From assembly GCA_002404055.1 (NCBI GenBank), contig DHIZ01000162.1, positions 4,191 through 9,267 of the forward strand: 5,077 nucleotides of DNA, given 5' to 3'. The position numbers and the translations under genes are program-made. The notes under the pieces were generated by a model that had not been told where the DNA came from, did no database searches, and saw only the letters and a list, made by a program, of their open reading frames with translations. Below, one piece after another: positions 1-4,698 of this stretch (position 1 is the stretch's first letter; every line of letters begins with the position of its first letter). This DNA comes from Chloroflexi bacterium UBA4733 (lineage in GTDB: Bacteria > Chloroflexota > UBA4733).

Positions 1-83
1 TCGAAGGCCTCTGCGGCCCGGTTGTACGGTGAATACAGCGATTCATACAGCGATTGGTCACGAATCGCTGTATCGCGGCGCAT
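1..83 (-). CDS. possible start of an unidentified gene running off the left edge (partial)
   Basis: On the minus strand an ATG at 83 opens a frame of about 27 codons that stays open to the window edge. It begins MRRDTAIRDQSLYESLY and continues with SPYNRAAEAF, a charged, protein-like composition. It follows the excisionase-type gene on the same strand, 55 bases after that gene's stop, where an integrase or replication gene would be usual on a mobile element. No family can be recognised from so few residues. The ribosome binding site is weak (AAGG, 11 bases before the ATG). A second open frame (ATG at 93) also reaches the edge, so the frame choice is uncertain. The 11-mer repeats at 33-73 fall inside it and encode the repeated SLY-E-SLY. 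Confidence 0.25.
   Translation of the reverse strand, partial: MRRDTAIRDQSLYESLYSPYNRAAEAF
33..73. repeat. three copies of an 11-bp motif, two tandem and one inverted
   Basis: ATACAGCGATT occurs at 33-43 and 45-55 (12-bp period), and its exact reverse complement AATCGCTGTAT is at 63-73. The second and third copies form an 11-bp perfect stem with a 7-base loop (56-62). The site is 65 bases downstream of the stop of the excisionase-type gene. It could be an iteron-like protein binding site, a recombinase arm-type site, or a hairpin ending the upstream transcript. No T tract follows on the minus strand, which argues against a classical terminator. It may also simply be coding sequence of a gene entering from the left. 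Confidence 0.7.
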
Positions 84-138
84 AGAGCCATTGCCCTTGC
101 CGCGTGTGTTCAGTTCTTGCCGGCGATGTCGTGTATCC

Positions 139-444
139 TCATTCTGTCTGGTCCCTTCGCGTGGTCAGGCGTTTCCACGCATTGAGGGCGGGCTTCGGCT
201 CGCTTTCGGTGTGTCCAGCGGTCAGCCGGCGTGTAGGCTCGCTCTCCTCAACCGGCCGGTTCATCGCCGCTTCGATAAACCGCTCGATGTCGCTTTCGCG
301 CACCCGCCAGCCGAGTTTTGGCCCGCCCAAGCGGTAGCCGCGTAGCCGGCCGGCCCGTAGCCAGTGGAGCACGGTCCACTGGCTGGCCCCGAGGCGTCCG
401 GCTGCCTCGACAACGGTGTACGACCGGTCATTGGGCGTCACCAC
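139..444 (-). CDS. excisionase-family helix-turn-helix DNA-binding protein
   Basis: A 101-residue protein with a MerR/excisionase-type winged helix-turn-helix (HTH_17 style) at about residues 8-60. The helix pair runs through YTVVEAAGRLGASQWTVLHW, followed by a wing of the form GYRLGG..LGWRV and the closing helix ESDIERFIEAA. Such proteins bind DNA as recombination directionality factors or small regulators. The tail (61-101) is charged and probably disordered. I place the start at GTG 444 because GGGAGG (451-456) lies six bases upstream; an immediately following GTG at 441 is an alternative. The frame stays open to 588, but the extra 48 residues match nothing recognisable and lack a good ribosome binding site. 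It is transcribed divergently from the SWIM-finger gene and could regulate the shared intergenic region. The partner integrase, if any, would be beyond the left edge. Confidence 0.82.
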   Translation of the reverse strand: MVTPNDRSYTVVEAAGRLGASQWTVLHWLRAGRLRGYRLGGPKLGWRVRESDIERFIEAAMNRPVEESEPTRRLTAGHTESEPKPALNAWKRLTTRRDQTE

Positions 445-513
445 AGCATGCCTCCCTTCCGTGCCGGCGTTCCACCACAAGTGTACTATGACAACGCAAC
501 AGAAGAGGACATA

Positions 514-543
514 TCTCGCGGATACGCATGACAATACGCGAGA
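514..543. promoter_or_regulatory. candidate operator: inverted repeat in the divergent intergenic region
   Basis: TCTCGCG (514-520) and CGCGAGA (537-543) are perfect 7-bp inverted arms around a 16-base spacer. The repeat overlaps the -35 element of the proposed plus-strand promoter and lies between the divergently transcribed helix-turn-helix gene and the SWIM gene. A dimeric repressor bound here would block that promoter; the neighbouring helix-turn-helix protein is the obvious candidate, though this is inferred from position only. Confidence 0.4.
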
Positions 544-557
544 AACAGTAATACGAT
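528..557 (+). promoter_or_regulatory. candidate sigma70 promoter for the SWIM/OB-fold gene pair
   Basis: ATGACA at 528-533 matches five of six bases of the -35 consensus and TACGAT at 552-557 matches four of six of the -10 consensus, with an 18-base spacer. Transcription would begin near 564, giving a leader of about 50 bases before the ribosome binding site at 601-610. The leader contains GGCCGG (571-576) and CCGGCC (594-599), which can pair into a hairpin ending just before the ribosome binding site. The intergenic stretch 445-615 otherwise shows no gene. Confidence 0.4.
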
Positions 558-600
558 CAGGGTAGAAAGAGGCCGGCCCGGCGGGCACCGGAACCGGCCC

Positions 601-610
601 AAAGGAGAGG
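601..610 (+). promoter_or_regulatory. strong ribosome binding site upstream of ATG 616/619
   Basis: AAAGGAGAGG at 601-610 is a near-ideal Shine-Dalgarno sequence placed 5 bases before ATG 616 and 8 before ATG 619. The frame that starts there (MMSPSPATPVQHTARR) is one base out of register with the SWIM-finger frame further on, so this site appears to be the authentic start of the SWIM gene separated from its body by a frame change near 650-690. Confidence 0.7.
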
Positions 611-739
611 CGGAGATGATGTCACCATCCCCAGCAACCCCGGTCCAGCATACGGCACGACGCGGCGGGCGTAACCCTCGCAGCGTCGAAACTGAACCCC
701 CGCGGCGATGGCAGCTTCGGCGCATTCAGCAGCGACGGC

Positions 740-955
740 GTGAACATCTACACGGCCGGCGTGTCGCCCGCGTCGTGCACCTGCCTCGGGTGGCAGCACT
801 ACGGCCACTGCTGCCATGTCACCGCTGCGCAACAGGCGAAGAGGTGCTCCTGGTGCGGTCGTGCCGGCACCAATGTTGCGGTCTACGCGAACGGTTGGGA
901 CAAGGGCGCTGAACTGGCGCTATGCCCGGCCTGCTTCACGCCGGAGGTGAAGTGA
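740..955 (+). CDS. SWIM zinc-finger protein with a C-terminal zinc ribbon; apparent frame disruption at its 5' end
   Basis: From GTG 740 this is 71 residues. C13-x-C15-x8-C24-x-H26 is the CxCx(n)CxH signature of the SWIM zinc finger, a DNA- or protein-binding fold. It is followed by two CxxC pairs (C36/C39 and C62/C65) that resemble a zinc ribbon. The same frame is open back to 620 and encodes a convincing SWIM upstream region (LAASKLNPRGDGSFGAFSSD), but it has no ATG, GTG or TTG before 740, and GTG 740 has no ribosome binding site. The excellent site at 601-610 serves ATG 616, one base out of register. The true product may therefore span 616-955 through a +1 shift, or the gene is broken, or an indel error exists. 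Its stop overlaps the next start as TGATG, so the two are translationally coupled. Small SWIM proteins are common on plasmids and integrative elements. Confidence 0.65.
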   Translation: MNIYTAGVSPASCTCLGWQHYGHCCHVTAAQQAKRCSWCGRAGTNVAVYANGWDKGAELALCPACFTPEVK

Positions 956-1404
956 TGGCGCAGGATCGCACCGCTGAGCAGGTCGCCGGCGTGGTGACCT
1001 GCTCCAACGCCAAGGGCTTTCAGCTTGAGGGCCGCGACGGCTGGTTGAACATCTCGAAGTTTGCCGCCGGCGTTGCCGCGCCGGAGAGAGGCGCCCGCGT
1101 GCGCGTCGGGCTAGACAAGAGCGGTTTCGTGCGGACGGTCGAGACTGTTTCCCCAATTGGCGAAAACGTGGGGAACGAATCGGCAACAACGGGCACCCGG
1201 CCCGACCGCCAGACGGCCATTACGCGCATGGCATGCCTCAACACCGCGACGGCGCTGCTCAGTTGCGGTGGGCAGCCGATGGAACTGGGCGCCGTGATCG
1301 AGCTGGCCGGCACGCTGGAGGCGTGGGTCACGCGCTGGGCACGTGGCACCGGAGATGCGCGAGGGCCCCGGGTATGTGCACCCGGGCCCGTTGCTGTGCG
1401 CTAG
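955..1404 (+). CDS. predicted OB-fold nucleic-acid-binding protein of a mobile element
   Basis: 149 residues starting at ATG 955, which shares its A with the preceding TGA; GGAGGTGA (943-950) lies four bases upstream. Residues about 8-65 look like a small beta-barrel of OB type: a strand (VAGVVTCSN), KGFQLEG, then DGWLNISKFA, and a strand ending near VRVGLD and GFVRTVE. A polar linker (about 66-84) leads to a helical segment RQTAITRMACLNTATALL (85-102), then a second helix (111-127) ending LEAWVTR. I recall this layout, with the RQ..I.R..CL..A motif, from uncharacterised single-stranded-DNA-binding-like proteins of phages and plasmids, but cannot confirm that here. The last 20 residues are low-complexity and encoded partly by a GC-rich hairpin, so the C-terminus may be non-conserved. 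Likely cytoplasmic and co-translated with the SWIM protein. Confidence 0.65.
   Translation: MAQDRTAEQVAGVVTCSNAKGFQLEGRDGWLNISKFAAGVAAPERGARVRVGLDKSGFVRTVETVSPIGENVGNESATTGTRPDRQTAITRMACLNTATALLSCGGQPMELGAVIELAGTLEAWVTRWARGTGDARGPRVCAPGPVAVR
1363..1389. terminator. GC-rich hairpin at the convergent gene junction, possible terminator
   Basis: GGGCCCCGGGT (1363-1373) pairs with ACCCGGGCCC (1380-1389) with one bulged C and a 6-base loop. It lies in the last codons of the OB-fold gene and 35 bases beyond the stop of the convergent beta-helix gene, so it could attenuate transcription from both sides. There is no clear T tract on either strand, so intrinsic termination is uncertain. Confidence 0.3.
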
Positions 1405-1424
1405 CTGCGTGGTGCGCTCGCCGC

Positions 1425-2375
1425 CTAGCAGAGCGTGGTCGGCTCGCATTGCGGCGTGCTATTACCCTGCACGTCAGTCTTGTCCAGTGTCACCGTCCCG
1501 CCGTCGTTGTAGATGGCCCCACCATCGCTGGCGCTGTTGTTCAGCAGCTCGCTGTGCGTCAGCGTCGCCGTCCCGTTGTTGAAGATGCCGCCGCCCTGGT
1601 TGTTGGCGGTGTTGCCACTGACGGTGCTGTGGTCGAGCGCCAGCGTTCCGCTGTTGTAGATGCCGCCGCCCTGGTGGTTGGCGGTGTTGCCACTGACGGT
1701 GCTGTGGTCGAGCGTCAGCGTTCCGCTGTTATAGATGCCACCGCCGCCGCCTGTGGCGCTGTTGCCACTGACGGTGCTGTGGTCGAGCGCCAGCAGCCCA
1801 CTGTTAGCAATGCCGCCGCCTACGCCGCCTCTGGGGGCGCTGTTGCCACTGACGGTGCTGTGGTCAAGGGTGAGCGTCGCACCGGGTTGGTTGACGATAC
1901 CGCCGCCGCCTATGGCGCTGTTGCCACTGACGGTGGTGTGGTCAAGGGTGAGCGTCGCACCGGGTTGGTTGATGACGCCCCCTCCGCCGCCATGCAATAT
2001 CGCGCCGGTCACGGTGAGGTGAGCCAGGCGTACCGAGTTCGCCGTCACCGTCACGACGCTGTTTCTAGTGCCAGTGCTATCGACGATGGTCTGCTGCTCA
2101 CCGGCCCCCTCGATGGTCAACGGTTTGCTGATGGTCAGAAACTCCGAGTACGTCCCCGGCCCAACGTGGATGGTGTCCCCGGACGCTGCCGCGTTGATAG
2201 CAGCCTGAATCGTGCTGTACGGGCAGCCGCTCGGACAGACGGTGAGCGCCGGGGCGGCATAGCTGGTGGCTGGCAGGCTGACCGCCAGCAGGCCGGCCAC
2301 TAAGACGGCAAGCCAGGGCCGGTGCCTGCTAACGAGCCAACCGGGCGCCGCAGTGCGGGTGAGGTGTCGGAACAT
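1425..2375 (-). CDS. secreted right-handed parallel beta-helix repeat protein
   Basis: 316 residues. The start is ATG 2375, with GAGGAGG (2383-2389) seven bases upstream. Residues 1-40 form a signal peptide: basic region, hydrophobic core WLAVLVAGLLAVSL, and a likely cleavage after TSYA. The mature protein begins with the pectin-lyase-like first turns CPSGCPYSTIQAAINAA and GDTIHVGPGTYSE (47-79). Then come about seven coils (about 126-306) of the form GGGIYNSGTLTLDHSTVSGN, the first two with INQPG/VNQPG variants. The repeated Asn and Gly ladders are typical of PbH1 coils. No catalytic motif of a pectate lyase is evident, so it is more likely an adhesin-like or structural exoprotein than an enzyme. 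Cysteines (C47, C51, C310, C316) sit at the two ends and may form capping disulfides. No membrane anchor or sorting signal is seen at the C-terminus, so export probably leaves it free or loosely attached. It is 140 bases after the DsbA-like gene. Confidence 0.85.
   Translation of the reverse strand: MFRHLTRTAAPGWLVSRHRPWLAVLVAGLLAVSLPATSYAAPALTVCPSGCPYSTIQAAINAAASGDTIHVGPGTYSEFLTISKPLTIEGAGEQQTIVDSTGTRNSVVTVTANSVRLAHLTVTGAILHGGGGGVINQPGATLTLDHTTVSGNSAIGGGGIVNQPGATLTLDHSTVSGNSAPRGGVGGGIANSGLLALDHSTVSGNSATGGGGGIYNSGTLTLDHSTVSGNTANHQGGGIYNSGTLALDHSTVSGNTANNQGGGIFNNGTATLTHSELLNNSASDGGAIYNDGGTVTLDKTDVQGNSTPQCEPTTLC
1585..1960 (-). repeat. tandem coding repeats of 75-81 bp within the beta-helix gene
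   Basis: The plus-strand core TTGCCACTGACGGTG begins at 1612, 1687, 1762, 1843 and 1921, giving steps of 75, 75, 81 and 78 bases. Each unit encodes one beta-helix coil ending in DHSTVSGN. The first three copies are nearly identical over more than 25 bases, which points to recent duplication or gene-conversion-like homogenisation, whereas the flanking coils have diverged. Confidence 0.9.
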
Positions 2376-2515
2376 GGTGGTACCTCCTCGCCGTGTAGGC
2401 GTGCGTGTCCACGTATACACCGCGCAGCGCAAGGGCGTCCATACCGTGCGGCTTACAGTTTCACCAACGCAGTCCGCCGCGCGCTTGATGCAGGCGGCGT
2501 CACCGGACATCACCG
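2376..2515. other. intergenic gap between the redox operon and the beta-helix gene
   Basis: These 140 bases separate the DsbA-like stop from the beta-helix start. Apart from the ribosome binding site at 2383-2389, I see no convincing promoter. A weak candidate on the minus strand is TTGGTG, 18 bases, TATGGA, matching three of six bases in each box. A GC-rich inverted pair (CGCCGC / GCGGCG) lacks a T tract. The gap is large enough to hold an independent promoter for the beta-helix gene. Confidence 0.4.
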
Positions 2516-3070
2516 TCAGCTCGATGAGCGTTTGTCCGCTGCTTCCTCCAGCGCGGCGCTCAGCGTGTCCACGTCCCAGGAATCATCGAAGCGTATCCCA
2601 TTGATGAAGAAGGTGGGCGTCCCGTTGACTCCACTGCGCACGCCCGTAAGGAAGTCTTCCCGCACCCGAGGTGCGTACGCATGGTCCGCCATGGCAGGCT
2701 CGAAGGCGGCCATATCCAGCCCTACCGCTCTGGCATATGCTTCCAAATGGTCGTCGTCGAGCGCCTGCTGATGCTCAAACAGATACTCGTGCATCGTCCA
2801 GAACTGCTGTTGCGCCGCGGCTGCCTCCGCCACTTCCGCCGCGTGTTCGGCATGCTCATGGATCTGGGCGAGTGGAAAGTTCCGGAAGACAAAGCGCAGC
2901 CGGTCGCCCAGGCGCTGCTGCACCGCCTTCACGATGGGATAGGCCTGGCCACAGTACGGGCATTGGTAATCGCCATACTCAACCAGTGTCACAGGGGCGT
3001 CGCTGGGTCCTTGCACATGGTCCCGCCCACTCACTGGTTCGCTGAGGTGCGCATTCTTCTCGGTCGTCAT
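2516..3070 (-). CDS. DsbA-family thiol:disulfide oxidoreductase (thioredoxin-fold), no signal peptide
   Basis: 184 residues with a thioredoxin fold carrying the DsbA-type helical insertion (Thioredoxin_4 / DSBA family). The active site CPYC is at 37-40 within VEYGDYQCPYCGQAYP. The cis-proline loop GVNGTPTFFINGIRF has Pro at 152. A helical domain lies between (about 75-145), rich in Ala, His and Gln. CPYC suggests a dithiol-disulfide exchange catalyst. There is no signal peptide or membrane segment, so it should act in the cytoplasm, unlike classical periplasmic DsbA. The ATG at 3070 overlaps the stop of the peroxiredoxin gene by four bases (ATGA), and GGAG (3078-3081) lies seven bases upstream. 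The coupling suggests it may reduce that peroxiredoxin or other thiols during peroxide stress; this is inferred. It is the last gene of the apparent operon. Confidence 0.9.
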   Translation of the reverse strand: MTTEKNAHLSEPVSGRDHVQGPSDAPVTLVEYGDYQCPYCGQAYPIVKAVQQRLGDRLRFVFRNFPLAQIHEHAEHAAEVAEAAAAQQQFWTMHEYLFEHQQALDDDHLEAYARAVGLDMAAFEPAMADHAYAPRVREDFLTGVRSGVNGTPTFFINGIRFDDSWDVDTLSAALEEAADKRSSS

Positions 3071-3555
3071 GCGGTTGCTCCATTGGTCAGCCCCTCCAGG
3101 GCGGCAAGGATGCCGTCGGCACCGGGGTTGATGCCCACCGGCGAGACATGGCTCCAGCGGATGATGCCGTCAGCATCGAGCACAAACAGGGCCCGTTCAC
3201 TCGTGCCGTCGTGGTCGCGGTAGACCCCGTACTGGCGCGCCACCGCGCCTTTCGGCTCGAAGTCGGTGAGCAACGGGAACCGCAGCTTGCGGTCGTGGGT
3301 AAAGGCAAGATGGCACCAGATCCCGTCGACGGAGATGCCGATCAGCTCAGCTCCCAGCCGCTGGAACTCCGGGAGGACCTCGTTGTAGAGTGCCAGCTGG
3401 TCGCCGCACACGGGGCTCCAATCTGCGGGATAGAAGACCAGGACCACAGGTTGACCGCGGAACTCGCTGAGCGAGACCCCCTGGTCCGGCGTGCTGTGCA
3501 ACGTGAAGTCCGGGGCGACTGTGCCCACCGGCAATGGCGATCGTGTCGCACCCAT
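3067..3555 (-). CDS. peroxiredoxin (AhpC/TSA redoxin family)
   Basis: 162 residues. The start at ATG 3555 is supported by GGGGGAA (3562-3568) six bases upstream; the frame is open to 3750, but the extension is low-complexity and unlike the family. The fold begins with PVGTVAPDFTL, and the peroxidatic motif is FYPADWSPVC, matching PxxxS/TxxC with the catalytic cysteine at residue 50. The Arg partner is probably in TSERALFVLD (about 126-135). Only one further cysteine exists, C81 in the GIWCHLAF segment, so there is no C-terminal resolving cysteine as in typical 2-Cys AhpC. The enzyme may be 1-Cys or atypical 2-Cys. It should reduce hydrogen peroxide or organic hydroperoxides in the cytoplasm, using an external thiol donor. 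The DsbA-like gene overlaps its stop and is the obvious candidate partner. The HiPIP-like gene ends 37 bases upstream. Confidence 0.92.
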   Translation of the reverse strand: MGATRSPLPVGTVAPDFTLHSTPDQGVSLSEFRGQPVVLVFYPADWSPVCGDQLALYNEVLPEFQRLGAELIGISVDGIWCHLAFTHDRKLRFPLLTDFEPKGAVARQYGVYRDHDGTSERALFVLDADGIIRWSHVSPVGINPGADGILAALEGLTNGATA

Positions 3556-3592
3556 CGTCAGTTCCCCCACGGTATGGCCGTGCGCCGGCCGC

Positions 3593-3817
3593 TCACGATG
3601 CCAGCCGTGCCTGCGCGGTCGCACGGTCAGGCGCCCAGAGCTTGCACCACCAGGCACCGCCAACCACCATATCGACCTCGCGGTGAGCGCAGTAGCCGAT
3701 TCCTTCCTTAAGCACCTTGTAGAACTTGCAGTTGTCGCAGCGGTCCGCATTGGTGCTCTCCGGCCAGAGGTCCACGGTCTCCACGCGCTGTTTCAGTTCC
3801 TGTATGGACTGGGCCAT
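3593..3817 (-). CDS. small HiPIP-like four-cysteine iron-sulfur protein, no export signal
   Basis: 74 residues with cysteines spaced C27-x2-C30-x12-C43-x14-C58. The sequence around them (CDNCKFY, then GYCAH, then GAWWCKLW) follows the pattern of high-potential iron-sulfur proteins: CxxCxF/Y, a lone Cys, and a final aromatic WCxxW. Known HiPIPs hold a [4Fe-4S]3+/2+ cluster and act as periplasmic electron carriers with a Tat leader. Here there is no signal peptide; the N-terminus is a short amphipathic helix (SIQELKQRVETVDLW). I choose ATG 3817 because GAGGAG (3826-3831) is eight bases away; ATG 3823 is only two bases from it. It sits between the GNAT gene (40 bases) and the peroxiredoxin (37 bases). 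A zinc-binding role is the main alternative. The family link rests on motif spacing and aromatics only. Confidence 0.72.
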   Translation of the reverse strand: MAQSIQELKQRVETVDLWPESTNADRCDNCKFYKVLKEGIGYCAHREVDMVVGGAWWCKLWAPDRATAQARLAS

Positions 3818-3857
3818 GACCATCGCTCCTCATGTGATTACCTGCTCCAGGTGTCGT

Positions 3858-4163
3858 TCACGCCTCGGGGGATGCGTGTGCCGTGACAAGCGCTCGGTAC
3901 TCCGGGTGCCGCTCAATATAGGCCCGCACGAACGGACAAAGCGGCACGACCAGCAGCTGCCGGGCGCGAGCATCATCGAGTGCCGTCCGTGCGAGCACGC
4001 TGGCAATGCCTCGCCCCTCAAGGGCGGCAGGCACCTCGGTATGGGTAAAGATGATGCAATCGCCGCTCCGCTTATATGCGAGGAGCGAAAGCAGACCGTC
4101 CACGTGCATCTCGAACTGCTCCGCCGCCTCGTTGTTCACCACCGTGAGACTGCTGTCAGTCAT
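3858..4163 (-). CDS. small GNAT-type N-acetyltransferase (YjdJ-like)
   Basis: 101 residues, the size of the minimal single-domain acetyltransferases related to YjdJ (Acetyltransf_CG family). Residues 6-41 give the first strands (LTVVNNEAAEQFEMHVDG, then LLSLLAYKRSGDCIIFTHTEV). The acetyl-CoA pyrophosphate-binding loop is LEGRGIAS (48-55), followed by the helix VLARTALDDARARQL. LVVPLCPFVRAYIERHPEY (71-89) is the characteristic C-terminal block, with PLCPFV and HPEY strongly typical. The substrate is unknown. The start is ATG 4163 with GGAGAGG six bases upstream, and it overlaps the end of the CDGSH gene by eight bases, implying translational coupling. The frame upstream of 4163 is open but is the antisense-like shadow of the CDGSH gene. 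It should be cytoplasmic; members of this group are often found beside redox and iron-sulfur genes. Confidence 0.9.
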   Translation of the reverse strand: MTDSSLTVVNNEAAEQFEMHVDGLLSLLAYKRSGDCIIFTHTEVPAALEGRGIASVLARTALDDARARQLLVVPLCPFVRAYIERHPEYRALVTAHASPEA

Positions 4164-4638
4164 CGGTTGCCTCTCCGATACCCTTTCCGCCGCTCGTCGG
4201 CTTGGTCGCCGGCGGACCGGTGCGGAAGCCGATGCGGCGGTGGGAGTTGTCGCAGAACGGCTTGTTGGCCGACTCTCCGCAGCGACACAGCGCCATGCGC
4301 GTGTCCCGCCGGATGACCGTCCCATGCTCATCCGAAACTGCCACGTCGCCGCGCACGAAGAGCGGACCATCGGGCACCGCCACGATGGTCGTCACATCGG
4401 GAACGGGTTCCGCAGCGCCGCCATCTTTACGGCTGAAATGCAACGCGCCTGTCGGGCACCGCTGCACGACCGCCGCGATCTCGTCCGCCGTATGGCCTTC
4501 CAGGACCACCCAGGGCTTGCGCCCGGGGTCAAAGACGCCCGGTAAGCCGGCGATGCAGCGGGCGCTATGGATACACCGCTCGGGGTACCAGGCCACGGCG
4601 ATGCTGTCGTTCTCGTAGCTTCGCGCCGGTTGGTCCAT
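4156..4638 (-). CDS. double iron-sulfur protein: Fer4_19 ferredoxin-like domain plus CDGSH domain
   Basis: 160 residues with two iron-sulfur domains. Residues 12-70 match the divergent mono-cluster Fer4_19 domain: C22-IHSAR-C28, GVFDPGRKPWV, and C61-PTGAL. Three cysteines are visible, so the cluster may be [3Fe-4S] or have a non-cysteine ligand. Residues 84-140 form a CDGSH (zf-CDGSH/mitoNEET-type) domain: FVRGDVAV, then C118-x-C120-GESANKPFC129-DNSH133. The fold binds a [2Fe-2S] cluster through three Cys and one His; the signature reads CDNSH rather than CDGSH. The role is probably electron or cluster transfer with neighbouring redox enzymes. I choose ATG 4638 because the N-terminus then matches the family (SYENDSIAVAWYPERC) and GGGA is eight bases upstream; ATG 4656 is possible and adds six residues. 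It is 60 bases downstream of the LLM gene and overlaps the GNAT gene by eight bases. Confidence 0.92.
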   Translation of the reverse strand: MDQPARSYENDSIAVAWYPERCIHSARCIAGLPGVFDPGRKPWVVLEGHTADEIAAVVQRCPTGALHFSRKDGGAAEPVPDVTTIVAVPDGPLFVRGDVAVSDEHGTVIRRDTRMALCRCGESANKPFCDNSHRRIGFRTGPPATKPTSGGKGIGEATDD

Positions 4639-4698
4639 GATGGTTGTCCCGTTCATCAAGCTATGCGGGGTTCCTGCCCGCTGGGCAGCGGCGCCACG

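Noticed and set aside
445..588. N-terminal extension of the excisionase-type protein to 588
   Set aside because: The added 48 residues are unlike the family and lack a ribosome binding site, whereas GTG 444 has GGGAGG six bases upstream.
616..912. Separate 98-residue Arg-rich protein from ATG 616
   Set aside because: After the first 15 or so residues it is the frame-shifted reading of the SWIM gene; the Arg/His richness is typical of an off-frame GC-rich translation.
1585..1990. CRISPR array
   Set aside because: The repeats are in-frame coding units of 75-81 bp with no unique spacers between short conserved repeats.
1233..2303. A 356-codon open frame on the plus strand
   Set aside because: It is antisense to the beta-helix gene; its apparent internal repeats (VVVERQ-type blocks) are only the complement of the 75-bp coding repeats, and the minus strand has the signal peptide, ribosome binding site and recognisable fold.
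2470..2505. Intrinsic terminator after the DsbA-like gene
   Set aside because: The CGCCGC/GCGGCG stem is short, has a 13-base loop and no T tract.
3148..3711. Long plus-strand open frames opposite the peroxiredoxin and DsbA-like genes (also 2681-3223)
   Set aside because: They are antisense shadows in GC-rich DNA with no recognisable domains or ribosome binding sites; the minus-strand genes are clear family members.
3556..3750. Extension of the peroxiredoxin start to 3750
   Set aside because: It would overlap the HiPIP-like gene and adds Arg/Ala-rich sequence; ATG 3555 has a good ribosome binding site and fits the family length.
4164..4370. Extension of the GNAT protein start to 4370
   Set aside because: The added 69 residues are a frame shadow of the CDGSH gene; ATG 4163 with GGAGAGG gives the normal size of this GNAT family.
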